Source: Myxococcales bacterium FL481 (lineage in GTDB: Bacteria > Myxococcota_A > Polyangia > Nannocystales > Nannocystaceae). From it: a stretch of DNA of 34,589 nucleotides. The position numbers and the translations under genes were made by a program. Below, piece after piece: positions 17,102-25,475 of the stretch. The stretch lies in assembly GCA_006508105.1 (NCBI GenBank), contig QKPP01000078.1, forward strand, positions 1-34,589. Reading direction: 5' to 3'. Below the pieces are notes generated by a model that was not told the origin of the DNA, searched no databases, and saw nothing but the letters and a program-made list of their open reading frames with translations. Each line of letters begins with the position of its first letter. Position 1 is the first letter of the stretch.

Positions 17102-19957
17102 CTAGTCGATCTTCACGCGGCTGCGCAGGCGCACGGGCTCGCCGTCGGCCACAAGATCGGCCACGACCTGCACCATCGCCCCTTTGGGCCACGACACGCC
17201 GGACTTGGGCTTGAACGCGGCTTGGACCTCACGGCGTTCAAACGGTCGCACCGACACCGGAACCTCGACCGTCGCCGCCTCCAGATCGGTCCCCGGGAGC
17301 GCCTCGAAGCGCACCGTGCCGTCGGTCTTGCCGCCGAACGGTCCTCGCACCGCGGCGGTCACAGTGCGCTCATTGGCCTCGCCAGACTTGACGGAGGGAG
17401 CCTCCAACACCACGCCGGGGTACGGTTCCGCCCCGGCGCTGCGGGTGAGCTCCAATTTGTGGCCAGCCCAGGTCAGCTTCGCGGTCGCGCTGAACAACGG
17501 AGCCGGCAAAGCGACGGGCTCGTCCGCCGCCACCTTCGTCGAGCCGTTGGCCCCGGGGGCCTCCGTCTCCGCCGCTGGGTCCGCCGCTGGGTCCGTCGCC
17601 GGAGCTGGCGGCGGAGCCCCGTCCGCCGCGGGCTCGAGTCGGGTGCGGAGCACGGCTCCTGGGGCCAAGTCGACAGCTGGGGCGTCGACCGCCTGTCCGT
17701 CGGTGCGGCTGATCTGAATCGTTCCCTTGAGCGGCAGCTCGCCGTGGTTGCGCAGCACAAGCGCCACCCCCTGTCGACCCCGCGCGTCAGGGCGCTGCCA
17801 CTCGAAGCGAAGATCGGCCCCCGAAAGCTCGACCAACGCCTCCGCGCCCTTGGGCGCGTTGGCGACGGCCGCGGCGAGTTTTTCGAGCGCCTGAGGATGG
17901 GCCTGGTCCAGCTTCTCCCGCTCGCCCGCTGGGGCGGCGGCGGCGGCGGCGAACTCGGCCACGGCTTCGTCGAGCGGGCCCACCGTCCCCACGCCCGCTC
18001 GCCACTGCGCGCGCACCAGCCGGTAGAGAGAGTCATCCAGGGCGCTCCGCCAACGATTGGGCGGAGCCGCAACGTTGAGGTCCACGGGTCGCGGATTGAG
18101 TCGTCGCCCGTCGTCGACGTGCGGCGTAATGCGGTGGCTGACGGCGCTCGCCACCACCGCGACGGGACGCGAGAGCAACTTCTCGCGCAAGTTCGCGTCG
18201 ATCGTCACGCTCCGCACGAACGCGGGGCTCCGGGCCGCATCGGATCGCACGGTGACTTGCACCGCGTTGGCGTCGATCTTGATGTTCACGCCCACACGAG
18301 GCTTCGCACTCGACTCGAGCGCTGCCACGAGTTCACGTGGCAGCGCGAAGGCATGACGGGCCACACCGATCGGCTCGCCCTCGATCACGAGCGTGTCGCC
18401 GTACTCCAGCAAGACCCGCAGCTGCTCGTCGAGGTCGAGATCGGGGTGCTTTTTGATCTCTCGGGTTCGCAAGCCCCGATTCGCCGCGCGCAGCCGGGCG
18501 TTGGCGGGTTGCTCTTCGATGCCCAAAGCCATGCCCACCACGCCGCGGTGCAAGTGATCCGGCAAGAATGCGACGTCATACCCAATCGACGGGGTGTCGC
18601 CCCCCCGGCGCACCGGGCCGACAAAGCTCGGAACCTCGGTTCGGGGAAAGTCCACGTGTTGGGCGTCGTACCGAGCGGACTGTCCCGGCGCCAAGTCGAG
18701 ACGCAAACGGGGCATGCCCTTGACCGAGCTGCGGGTTCTCACCCAAAACGCGTTGCCCTCTTGCTCCCAAGGACCCCCGTCGAGATGGAACGTCTTGCCG
18801 AAGTCCTTTTCGAGCCATCCGACCCAGGTCGCGAATTCTCGTTCGAGGGTTTCCCAGTCGGGAAACACCGACCGCAACACCTCGAGCGTCGCGTCCGCGT
18901 TGCGAGGAAGGCCCGCGACCCGGCGCTGCAACATCTCGTCGCGGTAGATTCTGAACTTTTGTGCACGCAAGGGGTCATCGAGCATGTAGTGCACGATGAG
19001 AAAGTTGATGCCACGCTTGAGCGCGTCCTTTTCGATGATGCTCTCAAGGCTCGGGCCCCGGCCTTTGGCGTATTCGTCGAGCCCGATTTGGAGGTAGTCC
19101 ATCACGCCACGCTCAAACACCATCAAGGTGAGCTGTCGATTGATGGGATCCCAAACGTGGTGGGCCAGCGAATCGGCAATGCCCTCCCCCCACCACGTCG
19201 GTAGCCAGCCGGAGTAATCGCTTAGCGCCATTTGAAAGGCGTGGGCCGTCTCGTGGATCACGATATATCGCTGGTGGTGCTCGCGAGCGCTGGGAAAGCT
19301 GTAACCGGCGAGGTTGTAGTACATCGTCTCGCCGCCCGCCGTCTCGTGGACACCGCGAAGGAAGCCGTCGTCCAGCATCGTCTCGCGGACCCTCGCTCGG
19401 CTCGAACCGTACACCGCCGCGATACGCTGGTTTTCGATGTTCGGCGGTTCGGCCCCGAACGCCTCCACGTAGTGGGGATACGAGAGCTCGAGCAACTCGA
19501 GGTACAGCTGGATCTTCTCGCGCGGCAAGTCGCTTTTGAGTGCGAAGTGTTTGCTAACCCACCACTCAAAACCCGGGGTATTGGCGATCTTGCCGTGACT
19601 GTAGGTGTACGGGATATTCTTACCGACGCGCTGGATATCGACCGACCGCAGGGTGGACGTGCGGCCCGACACCACCACGTCCACCGCCTGTTCGGCGGGG
19701 GCGGGGATCGTGCCCGAGGGCGGCGGATCCCCCGCCTCGTCCTCGCCCGCCGCCGACCGATCGGTCTCAGACTTCTTCGCGGCTGCCTTGTCGTCCTTGG
19801 CTTTGGCCGGCTTCGCCGCCGCGGATGCCTTCGAGGCATCCTCCGCCGCGGCATCGCGCGGAGCCTGGGACTCGCAGCCCCCGGCCAGCAACGCTGGAAT
19901 CGCGCAGGAAAGGAAGGAGACGATGCACAGGCGACGAGCTCGGTGATTCACCACCAA
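17102..19957 (-). CDS. Large lipoprotein with zinc metallopeptidase (gluzincin/MA-like) domain
   Basis: A 951-aa exported protein. The signal peptide ends in the lipobox LLAGGC (Cys28), followed by an Ala/Lys/Asp/Glu-rich linker of about 60 residues. Residues about 110-390 form the peptidase: H235-E-T-A-H239 and, 19 residues on, E258 in WWGEGIADS, the HExxH...E zinc site of gluzincins of the peptidase-MA type. The remaining about 550 residues are not catalytic. They contain beta-rich stretches, an Ala-rich helical part near residues 640-690, a Pro/Ala/Asp/Glu linker near 780-810, and a terminal domain suggesting Ig-like or CARDB-like folds. It probably acts at the outer membrane or cell surface. 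The substrate is unknown. It is transcribed alone, divergent from the carotenoid genes. Confidence 0.85.
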   Translation of the reverse strand: MVVNHRARRLCIVSFLSCAIPALLAGGCESQAPRDAAAEDASKASAAAKPAKAKDDKAAAKKSETDRSAAGEDEAGDPPPSGTIPAPAEQAVDVVVSGRTSTLRSVDIQRVGKNIPYTYSHGKIANTPGFEWWVSKHFALKSDLPREKIQLYLELLELSYPHYVEAFGAEPPNIENQRIAAVYGSSRARVRETMLDDGFLRGVHETAGGETMYYNLAGYSFPSAREHHQRYIVIHETAHAFQMALSDYSGWLPTWWGEGIADSLAHHVWDPINRQLTLMVFERGVMDYLQIGLDEYAKGRGPSLESIIEKDALKRGINFLIVHYMLDDPLRAQKFRIYRDEMLQRRVAGLPRNADATLEVLRSVFPDWETLEREFATWVGWLEKDFGKTFHLDGGPWEQEGNAFWVRTRSSVKGMPRLRLDLAPGQSARYDAQHVDFPRTEVPSFVGPVRRGGDTPSIGYDVAFLPDHLHRGVVGMALGIEEQPANARLRAANRGLRTREIKKHPDLDLDEQLRVLLEYGDTLVIEGEPIGVARHAFALPRELVAALESSAKPRVGVNIKIDANAVQVTVRSDAARSPAFVRSVTIDANLREKLLSRPVAVVASAVSHRITPHVDDGRRLNPRPVDLNVAAPPNRWRSALDDSLYRLVRAQWRAGVGTVGPLDEAVAEFAAAAAAPAGEREKLDQAHPQALEKLAAAVANAPKGAEALVELSGADLRFEWQRPDARGRQGVALVLRNHGELPLKGTIQISRTDGQAVDAPAVDLAPGAVLRTRLEPAADGAPPPAPATDPAADPAAETEAPGANGSTKVAADEPVALPAPLFSATAKLTWAGHKLELTRSAGAEPYPGVVLEAPSVKSGEANERTVTAAVRGPFGGKTDGTVRFEALPGTDLEAATVEVPVSVRPFERREVQAAFKPKSGVSWPKGAMVQVVADLVADGEPVRLRSRVKID

Positions 19958-20554
19958 GCCACGCTACACGGGCGGTGCGCGGCCTTCAACGCCGTCTCGG
20001 CGGTGGACCGGCGCGACGGCGCGAGCTCGCGTCTTCGAGCCACCTCAACGCGCCGATCCGCGGAAATCGGCGCTGGTTTCGACCGATCGCGACACCGGCG
20101 ACTGGCTCGGCGCGGCCGGGCCAAGCCCCGCCGAACCCGGCCCGAGACCGCACGCCGGCCGGGTCGCGAGCGGAGGCTCGCCCCGATCTCTGCCTCGCAC
20201 CGCGGGCTGGGGCCGATCGGCCCCGGCCGTCCGATCGAGAGGATTCGGTTGCCGCGCAGGCCGTGACGCGCGGGGCCGTGGCAGCACGTAGACGGGCAAC
20301 GGCCGAATCGGATCCAAACTCGCGACGACCCGGAATCGTTGAATGACCGTGAGACTCAGCCCGATCCGTGTCGATGGGCTTGCCCGCCGCCTTTGCGGGT
20401 GGTGGTGCACGACGTCGGCGGTGAGAGCCGTTCGCCCCGCCGACGTCGCCCATCGTCTCGATGCCATTCCACCGCAAACCTTTCGCTCGGATCCGCGGGA
20501 ACGCACACCATACTTCGAGACTCGAGGTCGCCACCGTACGGCGCGAACGAGGTC
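19958..20554. promoter_or_regulatory. Divergent intergenic region, metallopeptidase / carotenoid genes
   Basis: About 600 bp separate the two divergent starts. Open frames on either strand are Arg/Ala/Pro-rich and show no motif, so no gene is called. Promoters for both directions must lie here. A GGAAC motif near 20499 resembles an ECF-sigma -35 element, but no convincing -10 follows; the carotenoid promoter cannot be placed by eye. Confidence 0.45.
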
Positions 20555-21637
20555 TTGGATATCATCATCACGGGTGCCGGGCTGTCAGCGTTGCTGTTGG
20601 CCCAAAGTCTGCTTGCCGTCCGAGACGACATCCAGCTGCAGTTGGTCGGTCCCAGTTCGACGGGCCGATCCCACGTGCTCTCGTACTGGAGCAGCGAACA
20701 AACGCCCTTCGATCTCGACGTGATCGCTTCGTGGTCCACCGTGTCGATCGTCGATCGGCACGGTCATGAGCTCCGAGCGCCGCTAAAACGCAATCGCTAC
20801 CACACGCTGCGGGTGGAGGCCTGGATCGATCGCATGACCCAAGCGCTTGGGCCTCGTGTCGAACAGATCACCGGCACCGTCGAGGCCATCGCGCCGGATG
20901 ACCGATCCGTTCGGCTGCGCGTGGGTGAACACGAACTCAAGGCGGACTGGGTGTTTGCGAGTCATCGCGTGAGCAGCCCGCCGGACTGTTGGCAGCGGTT
21001 CCTGGGCTGGGAGGTCACGGTGCCCGAGCCGGTCTGCGACCTCGATGTGGCCCGCATCATGGACTTTCGCACTGCGGCCGAGGGCGACTTTCGCTTCGTC
21101 TACCTGTTGCCGCTGACCGAGACGCGGATCTTGGTCGAGCACGTGAGCTACGAGCCGTGCGACCATGCGGCGCATCTGGAAGCGTACCTCCGAGACGTCT
21201 TGGCCCTATCGACCTGGGAAGTCGTGAGACAAGAGAGCGGAGCCACGCCCATCTTCCGTGATCCTCCCCCGCGGACACAAAACCGCGTGATTCCCATCGG
21301 TGTGGGCGGAGGCCTCGCCAAACCCGCCACCGGCTACGCCATCACCCGCATGTGGCGAGACGCTGAGCAGATCGCGGCCTCGCTGCGCGACCACGACGAG
21401 CCCATCGCGGCCCCCGCCCGCGGCATGCTCTACCGGCTGTCTGATCACTACTTCGTCGACCTCCTCGGTACCGATCCCTCGCAAATCTGCGACCTTCTCA
21501 CGGCATTGTTCCGCCACGTGCCCGGGGATGCGCTGCTGGATTTTCTGGACGAGCAAGCGAGCCTGGGCGACCGCCTCGCCGTCGCTCGCTGGGTGCCCGG
21601 CTGGCTCAAGTGGCTCCAAAGCCGCTCCGCTTCCTAG
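20555..21637 (+). CDS. Lycopene cyclase family protein (CrtY-like)
   Basis: A 360-aa flavoprotein-like enzyme expected to close beta-ionone rings on lycopene or a related carotene. It opens with a dinucleotide-binding motif IIITGAGLSALLLAQSLL. It then shows family landmarks in the right order: Tyr-rich region YHTLRVEAWIDRM, FLGWEVTVPEPV, FRFVYLLPLTETRILVEH, ESGATPIF and GGGLAKPATGYAITRMW. The length fits CrtY (about 380). The start is a TTG at 20555, inferred because coding homology begins exactly there with weak GAGG upstream; an ATG at 20339 in the same frame would add 72 shadow-like residues. It is followed 58 bp later by a phytoene-desaturase-type gene, supporting a carotenoid role. Which ring type is made cannot be told. 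Confidence 0.85.
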   Translation: MDIIITGAGLSALLLAQSLLAVRDDIQLQLVGPSSTGRSHVLSYWSSEQTPFDLDVIASWSTVSIVDRHGHELRAPLKRNRYHTLRVEAWIDRMTQALGPRVEQITGTVEAIAPDDRSVRLRVGEHELKADWVFASHRVSSPPDCWQRFLGWEVTVPEPVCDLDVARIMDFRTAAEGDFRFVYLLPLTETRILVEHVSYEPCDHAAHLEAYLRDVLALSTWEVVRQESGATPIFRDPPPRTQNRVIPIGVGGGLAKPATGYAITRMWRDAEQIAASLRDHDEPIAAPARGMLYRLSDHYFVDLLGTDPSQICDLLTALFRHVPGDALLDFLDEQASLGDRLAVARWVPGWLKWLQSRSAS

Positions 21638-21695
21638 CCGTCGGCGCCTCGCCGATCGACCGGCGTTCTTTCTACATACACCCGTTTTGAGACCG

Positions 21696-23285
21696 ATGAC
21701 CAAGCAAAGACGAGTCACTATAGTCGGCGGCGGCCCCGGCGGGCTGTGCACAGCCATGCTGCTCGCCTATCGCGGCTTTGCCGTTACACTGTTGGAGAAA
21801 CGCTCGAGCGTGGGCGGCCGAACCGGGGGTTTTCGTCGAGATGGGTACACCTTCGACGTCGGCTCGACGCTGCTGATGATGCGATTCGTGGTCGAGGAGA
21901 TGTACGAACTCGTCGGCCGCCGACTCGCCGATCACCTGCGCATTGTACCGATCGATCCGATGTACCGCCTCGACTTCGGCGACCGCAGTCTGAACGTGTC
22001 GTCGGACGCGTCGCGCATGGAGGACGAGTTGCAACGCTTCGCACCGAGCTCGCGCCGCTCGCTGCAGAGTTTCTTGCGTAGCGAACGCAACCGACTCTCT
22101 CACCTTTACCCGATGCTCCAGCGGGAATGGTCGGGGCTTCGGCGCCTGGTCTCCCCCTCGCTGGTCACCGCGCTCCCGCACGTAGGACTACGCCGCAGCA
22201 TACACGACGTCGCGGGCCAGTACTTCTCTGATCCCGACATCCAGCTTGCCTTCTCGTTCCAGTCGGCGTACCTGGGCATGTCGCCGTGGTCCTGCCCCGC
22301 CGGATTTGCCATGGTCCCCTACGTTGAGCACGCGTGGGGTATTGACCACATCGAAGGCGGGATTCACCAACTCACGCGCTCCATGGAGGAGATCGCCATG
22401 GGCCTGGGGGTGCACATTCGTCGGGAATGCTGTGCCCGCCGACTGATCGGCGACAAACGTCATTGTCGCGCCGTCGAGCTGGCCAGCGGGGAACGCATCG
22501 AAACGGACGACGTCGTGATCAATGCCGATGCCGTGGCGGCACTCCTGGGTATGTTGGACGACAACGTGTCGTTGCGGTTTTGTCGACCCCGGCTACGGCG
22601 CATGCGCGAGTCGTGCTCGACGTTTATGCTCTACCTCGGTCTCGACACGCGACTTGCTCTCGACCACCACACCTTCTTCTTCGCGGCTGACTACCGCGCG
22701 GAAATGGACCGCGTGTTCGGGTCTCGCACGCTCGCCGACGACTTCTCGTTGTACGTGTGCAACCCCAGCGCGACCGATTCGACGATGGCGCCTCCCGGTC
22801 ACTCCGCGCTCTACGTGCTCGCCCTGGTCCCCAACACCCGAGCCGACATCGACTGGCGCACCCGTGCCCCGCAGCTACGCGAACAGATTCTCGACCGTCT
22901 GGAACGCCGCGCCAGCGCGTCCATCCGACCGCATATTCAGGTGAGCGAACAGATGACACCCACCGACTGGGCCGACCGATACCACGTGTCCCACGGCGCA
23001 GTGTTCGGTCTGAGTCACTCTATCGATCAAATGCTCGCATTCCGCCTCCCCAACCGTTTGCCGGCGCCACGCAATGTGTATCTCACCGGGGGCAGTACGA
23101 GCCCGGGCAGCGGTCTTCCGACGATCCTCGAGTCGGCCCGGATCGCGGCGCGGCTCATCTGCGAGCGACACGGGGTGTTCTTTCCACCCCCTCGCCCGCT
23201 CCCGCCGCCGGGGGGGCATCGACCGCAAGAGGTGTGGGTCCCGGGACCGGCCTCGTTCAGTGCAGAGGGGTCGCACCAGGCGTGA
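21696..23285 (+). CDS. Phytoene desaturase family oxidoreductase (CrtI-like)
   Basis: A 529-aa FAD-dependent oxidoreductase of the CrtI family, which desaturate, isomerise or hydrate carotenoids. The N-terminus has the Rossmann motif VTIVGGGPGGLCTAMLLA and then LLEKRSSVGGRTGGF and YTFDVGSTLLMM, all typical. The C-terminal FAD motif is YLTGGSTSPGSGLPTILES at about residues 460-480. The last about 30 residues are Pro-rich and variable. The ATG at 21696 sits right at the family start. It forms a pair with the upstream lycopene cyclase. Phytoene synthase (crtB) and GGPP synthase (crtE) are not in the window. CrtI paralogues are hard to separate by eye (desaturase, ketolase or saturase), so no symbol is assigned. 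Confidence 0.9.
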   Translation: MTKQRRVTIVGGGPGGLCTAMLLAYRGFAVTLLEKRSSVGGRTGGFRRDGYTFDVGSTLLMMRFVVEEMYELVGRRLADHLRIVPIDPMYRLDFGDRSLNVSSDASRMEDELQRFAPSSRRSLQSFLRSERNRLSHLYPMLQREWSGLRRLVSPSLVTALPHVGLRRSIHDVAGQYFSDPDIQLAFSFQSAYLGMSPWSCPAGFAMVPYVEHAWGIDHIEGGIHQLTRSMEEIAMGLGVHIRRECCARRLIGDKRHCRAVELASGERIETDDVVINADAVAALLGMLDDNVSLRFCRPRLRRMRESCSTFMLYLGLDTRLALDHHTFFFAADYRAEMDRVFGSRTLADDFSLYVCNPSATDSTMAPPGHSALYVLALVPNTRADIDWRTRAPQLREQILDRLERRASASIRPHIQVSEQMTPTDWADRYHVSHGAVFGLSHSIDQMLAFRLPNRLPAPRNVYLTGGSTSPGSGLPTILESARIAARLICERHGVFFPPPRPLPPPGGHRPQEVWVPGPASFSAEGSHQA

Positions 23286-23390
23286 CGCCCCCCGCGAATC
23301 GCAGAAAACTAGATCGAGCGCTCACCGCCCAGGCGGCTCAAGGTGTGACCAGGTTTGACCGGCCACACTCTCGGTCCTCACGCCGCCCCC

Positions 23391-23750
23391 TCATCCGATC
23401 GGCGAGATCTGCTCGATTCGGGTGCCGAGCCCCGCCGCGAGTAGCTGCGACTCGAACGCGGCGACATCGTGTTCTGTGGCCGCCGTCTTGCGAAACGTGA
23501 CGACGATCCGGTTCCCACCGATCACGCCGCTAATGTGCACATCTGGTCGGTCGACGACAAAATGGTCCCGCGCCCCCTGCACGCGCTTTGAAAACGCGTG
23601 CACGACGACCAGGTCCGGGGGAAACTGCGCCAGAAAGCTCCTGCCCACGCCACACGCCGCGAAGTAGTGAATCCGGAGCTTGCTGGCGCAATCCAGCGTG
23701 CGGACGGCCCGAACCGCTCCGGCTAGCTGGCCTTGGGCAGCAGATCCCAT
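23391..23750 (-). CDS. Hypothetical 119-aa protein, last gene of V4R-like cassette
   Basis: A small soluble protein of unknown family. After a short Ala/Gly/Val N-terminus it alternates strands and helices (KLRIHYFAACGVGRSFLAQF, DLVVVHAFSK, RIVVTFRKTA) and looks like a compact alpha/beta fold. Its ATG lies 28 nt inside the end of the V4R-like gene, so it is probably translationally coupled and works with it. It has two cysteines near the N-terminus (CASK, AACG). No signal peptide or membrane segment. Low shadow character supports reality. It ends convergently, 105 bp from the CrtI-like gene end, with no clear terminator between them. Confidence 0.6.
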   Translation of the reverse strand: MGSAAQGQLAGAVRAVRTLDCASKLRIHYFAACGVGRSFLAQFPPDLVVVHAFSKRVQGARDHFVVDRPDVHISGVIGGNRIVVTFRKTAATEHDVAAFESQLLAAGLGTRIEQISPIG

Positions 23751-24997
23751 TGGTGATCGGCTCGCTCGACCGCAAACTCGGTCCTCGCGTGGCCCATCGC
23801 ACCGCTCGAGATCGGTGTCGCGCCGTAGGAACCCGATGATTTGAATAGGCGCTGGTAATACTCTGCGGTGAACGCTGGCCGACTCGCAACCTCGCCATGA
23901 TAAACGAGGTTCATGATCCCGGCGGCTGCGCCTTGAGCCAGGAAGGAGACGGGGCGCGGCGAGTGGCCATACATACTGCGATAGCCGCTGCTTTCGTAGT
24001 CGTCGTGAATCACAAATTCGGCCGAGCGTTCCGACACGTTGCGCACCTGCCAGCGTCCCCATCCGAGCGCATTGACGCAAGCGACGATACCGTGGACCCA
24101 GTCCTCCTGGCTCTTGAGTGTGGGCTGAATCAATGCCTCCCACTCCGGTGATGTCATGATGCCGCCGAAGGTATTGAACGCGCAAACGTGACCCGCCTCG
24201 ACGAGCAGGGGAGCGGCCACATCGGCACCGGTCGACCCGAGCTCGCGGGTGAGGGCATTGAGAAACTCAAACGAAATGCGGTTGTAGTAGTTGCCGTAAT
24301 GCCGCGTAAGATACACGCCGAACGCCGGAATCATTCCCCGCTCATCACCTTCTATCGGCATCTTGGACAAGGCGTCCAAAATGCCCTCGTAGTCGACGTT
24401 GGGAGTTGTCACCGACAGCGGAACATGATTCGTTAACGTTCCAGCCCCGACCGACTCGAAGATCGAGTAGTTGGCTTGTCCCGATTCTAGCTCGAACGTG
24501 GCGGTGTCGTGATCCGGCACGGACGGGCAGGTTGTTTGCCGCACGCTGAAACTGCCGAGTGGCTTGTCGAAGATCGCAGCTGCAGCCCCCGCCAGCCACC
24601 CCGATGAGAATTGGCAAACAGGCCGGGAACTCACCCCGAACTTGGCCTTCCACGCCATCGCGTAGTGCGCGTGGGGAGTCTCAACCCGTCCTCCCTCGGG
24701 CGTCAGTGGGCCCAGATCAAACGTCCCAAAGCCGGCCCAACGGTAGAGCTGTTGCGCCACGGACTTGCGCTCGTCGACGGCGGCGAGGGAAAGCTCGGCA
24801 AACACGGTTCGCAGCTGGGCGAACGCCACCTCGGCCGCGGCGCCGACCAAAAACGGCTCTGATTGCACAATCGGTGCATCCTCGGCGATCGTGCGCTGCA
24901 AAAACGTGTTGTAGTGATGGCAATGAAAGAGCATCGGCTCGCCGCCAACGAGGCAGCGCCGGTGATCCAGGTCGTTTGTGACGGGGAAATCGACCAT
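23723..24997 (-). CDS. Protein with two tandem V4R-like domains, unknown function
   Basis: A 424-aa soluble protein with an internal duplication. Each half has a helical lead-in (FHCHHYNTFLQ... in the first, YGNYYNRISFEFL... in the second). Each is followed by a block WAGFGTFDLGPL / ALGWGRWQVRNV and a helix RPVCQFSSGWLAGAAAAIF / RPVSFLAQGAAAGIMNLVY. This order resembles V4R (4-vinyl reductase) small-molecule-binding domains, which usually show a Gly-rich helix followed by a Cys/acidic strand (here TTCPS...TATFELE). The match is by eye and moderate. The His-Cys-His-His run near residue 25 could bind a metal or cofactor. A strong AAGGAG lies 7 nt before the ATG. It sits between two small genes on one transcript. 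There is no DNA-binding or kinase domain, so any sensing role is inference. Confidence 0.72.
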   Translation of the reverse strand: MVDFPVTNDLDHRRCLVGGEPMLFHCHHYNTFLQRTIAEDAPIVQSEPFLVGAAAEVAFAQLRTVFAELSLAAVDERKSVAQQLYRWAGFGTFDLGPLTPEGGRVETPHAHYAMAWKAKFGVSSRPVCQFSSGWLAGAAAAIFDKPLGSFSVRQTTCPSVPDHDTATFELESGQANYSIFESVGAGTLTNHVPLSVTTPNVDYEGILDALSKMPIEGDERGMIPAFGVYLTRHYGNYYNRISFEFLNALTRELGSTGADVAAPLLVEAGHVCAFNTFGGIMTSPEWEALIQPTLKSQEDWVHGIVACVNALGWGRWQVRNVSERSAEFVIHDDYESSGYRSMYGHSPRPVSFLAQGAAAGIMNLVYHGEVASRPAFTAEYYQRLFKSSGSYGATPISSGAMGHARTEFAVERADHQWDLLPKAS

Positions 24998-25004
24998 CGT
25001 GGTT

Positions 25005-25010
25005 CTCCTT
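25005..25010 (-). promoter_or_regulatory. Strong ribosome-binding site of the V4R-like gene
   Basis: AAGGAG on the minus strand, 7 nt before the ATG at 24997, fills the 15-bp gap after the 69-aa gene. It is one of the best Shine-Dalgarno matches in the window. Confidence 0.85.
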
Positions 25011-25012
25011 GG

Positions 25013-25222
25013 TTACACGGGGCAGGGTTTGTTGACGACTTCGGACGCCGCCTGACGCAGCTCCGCGACGAGCTCCGGGTCGGCATGCGTGCGGGGAGTG
25101 AGCTGCTCAAGGGTGGTCTTGTGGCGGACAAGCGACTTGATGACTCGCAGGCGCAGCCGATTGACGGCCTCGACGTTCCCTTCGTCGCGAACCCAGCTGA
25201 TAATCTGGTGTGCGGTAGCCAA
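25013..25222 (-). CDS. Small 69-aa protein, first gene of V4R-like cassette
   Basis: A short, mostly helical soluble protein with an amphipathic centre (VEAVNRLRLRVIKSLVRHKT) and a C-terminal tail ending KPCPV with one cysteine. The start is set at a TTG (25220-25222) because AGGAG lies 8 nt upstream at 25231-25235. Longer in-frame readings toward 25342 have shadow-like Arg/Gly composition. Its stop is 15 bp before the V4R-like gene, so the two are surely co-transcribed. No family is recognised; it may be a partner or carrier for the larger protein. Small size and the TTG start make automatic annotation likely to miss or misplace it. Confidence 0.65.
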   Translation of the reverse strand: MATAHQIISWVRDEGNVEAVNRLRLRVIKSLVRHKTTLEQLTPRTHADPELVAELRQAASEVVNKPCPV

Positions 25223-25230
25223 TGTAGTGT

Positions 25231-25235
25231 CTCCT
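25231..25235 (-). promoter_or_regulatory. Ribosome-binding site that fixes a TTG start
   Basis: AGGAG on the minus strand with an 8-nt spacer to TTG at 25222. It decides the start of the 69-aa gene, for which no ATG is suitably placed. Confidence 0.75.
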
Positions 25236-25475
25236 GATTCGAGGCGCGCGAGGCCTCGGTCAGGCACCCGCGCTCGCGCAGACGACCCATGCATACGGCC
25301 AGGCCCTCCCCGGCCCCACCGCTCTGATTCAACTTGGGCCACGTGACTTTCAGCGCGAAGAGGCGCCAGCGCGAAAGGTCCGCGAGGACGGCTGGCGCCG
25401 GCGTGTTTCCGCGACGTGAGCCGAGCAAAGCGCGCCGAAGCGCCGGCGCGCGCGAGCTACAACCCGCCGGCTACC

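Noticed and set aside
17222-19204. A 660-codon open frame on the plus strand
   Set aside because: It is antisense to the metallopeptidase-like gene, Arg/His-rich and motif-free. The minus-strand frame has signal peptide and zinc site.
20499-20530. ECF-sigma-like promoter (GGAAC) before the carotenoid genes
   Set aside because: Only the -35-like half is present; no CGTC-type -10 at the right spacing, so it may be chance in GC-rich DNA.
19986-20534. Minus-strand frame of 182 codons in the divergent intergenic region
   Set aside because: Arg/Ala-rich with no recognisable feature; both neighbouring genes need promoters in this space.
20339-20554. Upstream ATG extension of the lycopene cyclase
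   Set aside because: The added 72 residues are Arg/Ser/Pro-rich with no family similarity; the dinucleotide-binding motif starts at the TTG at 20555.
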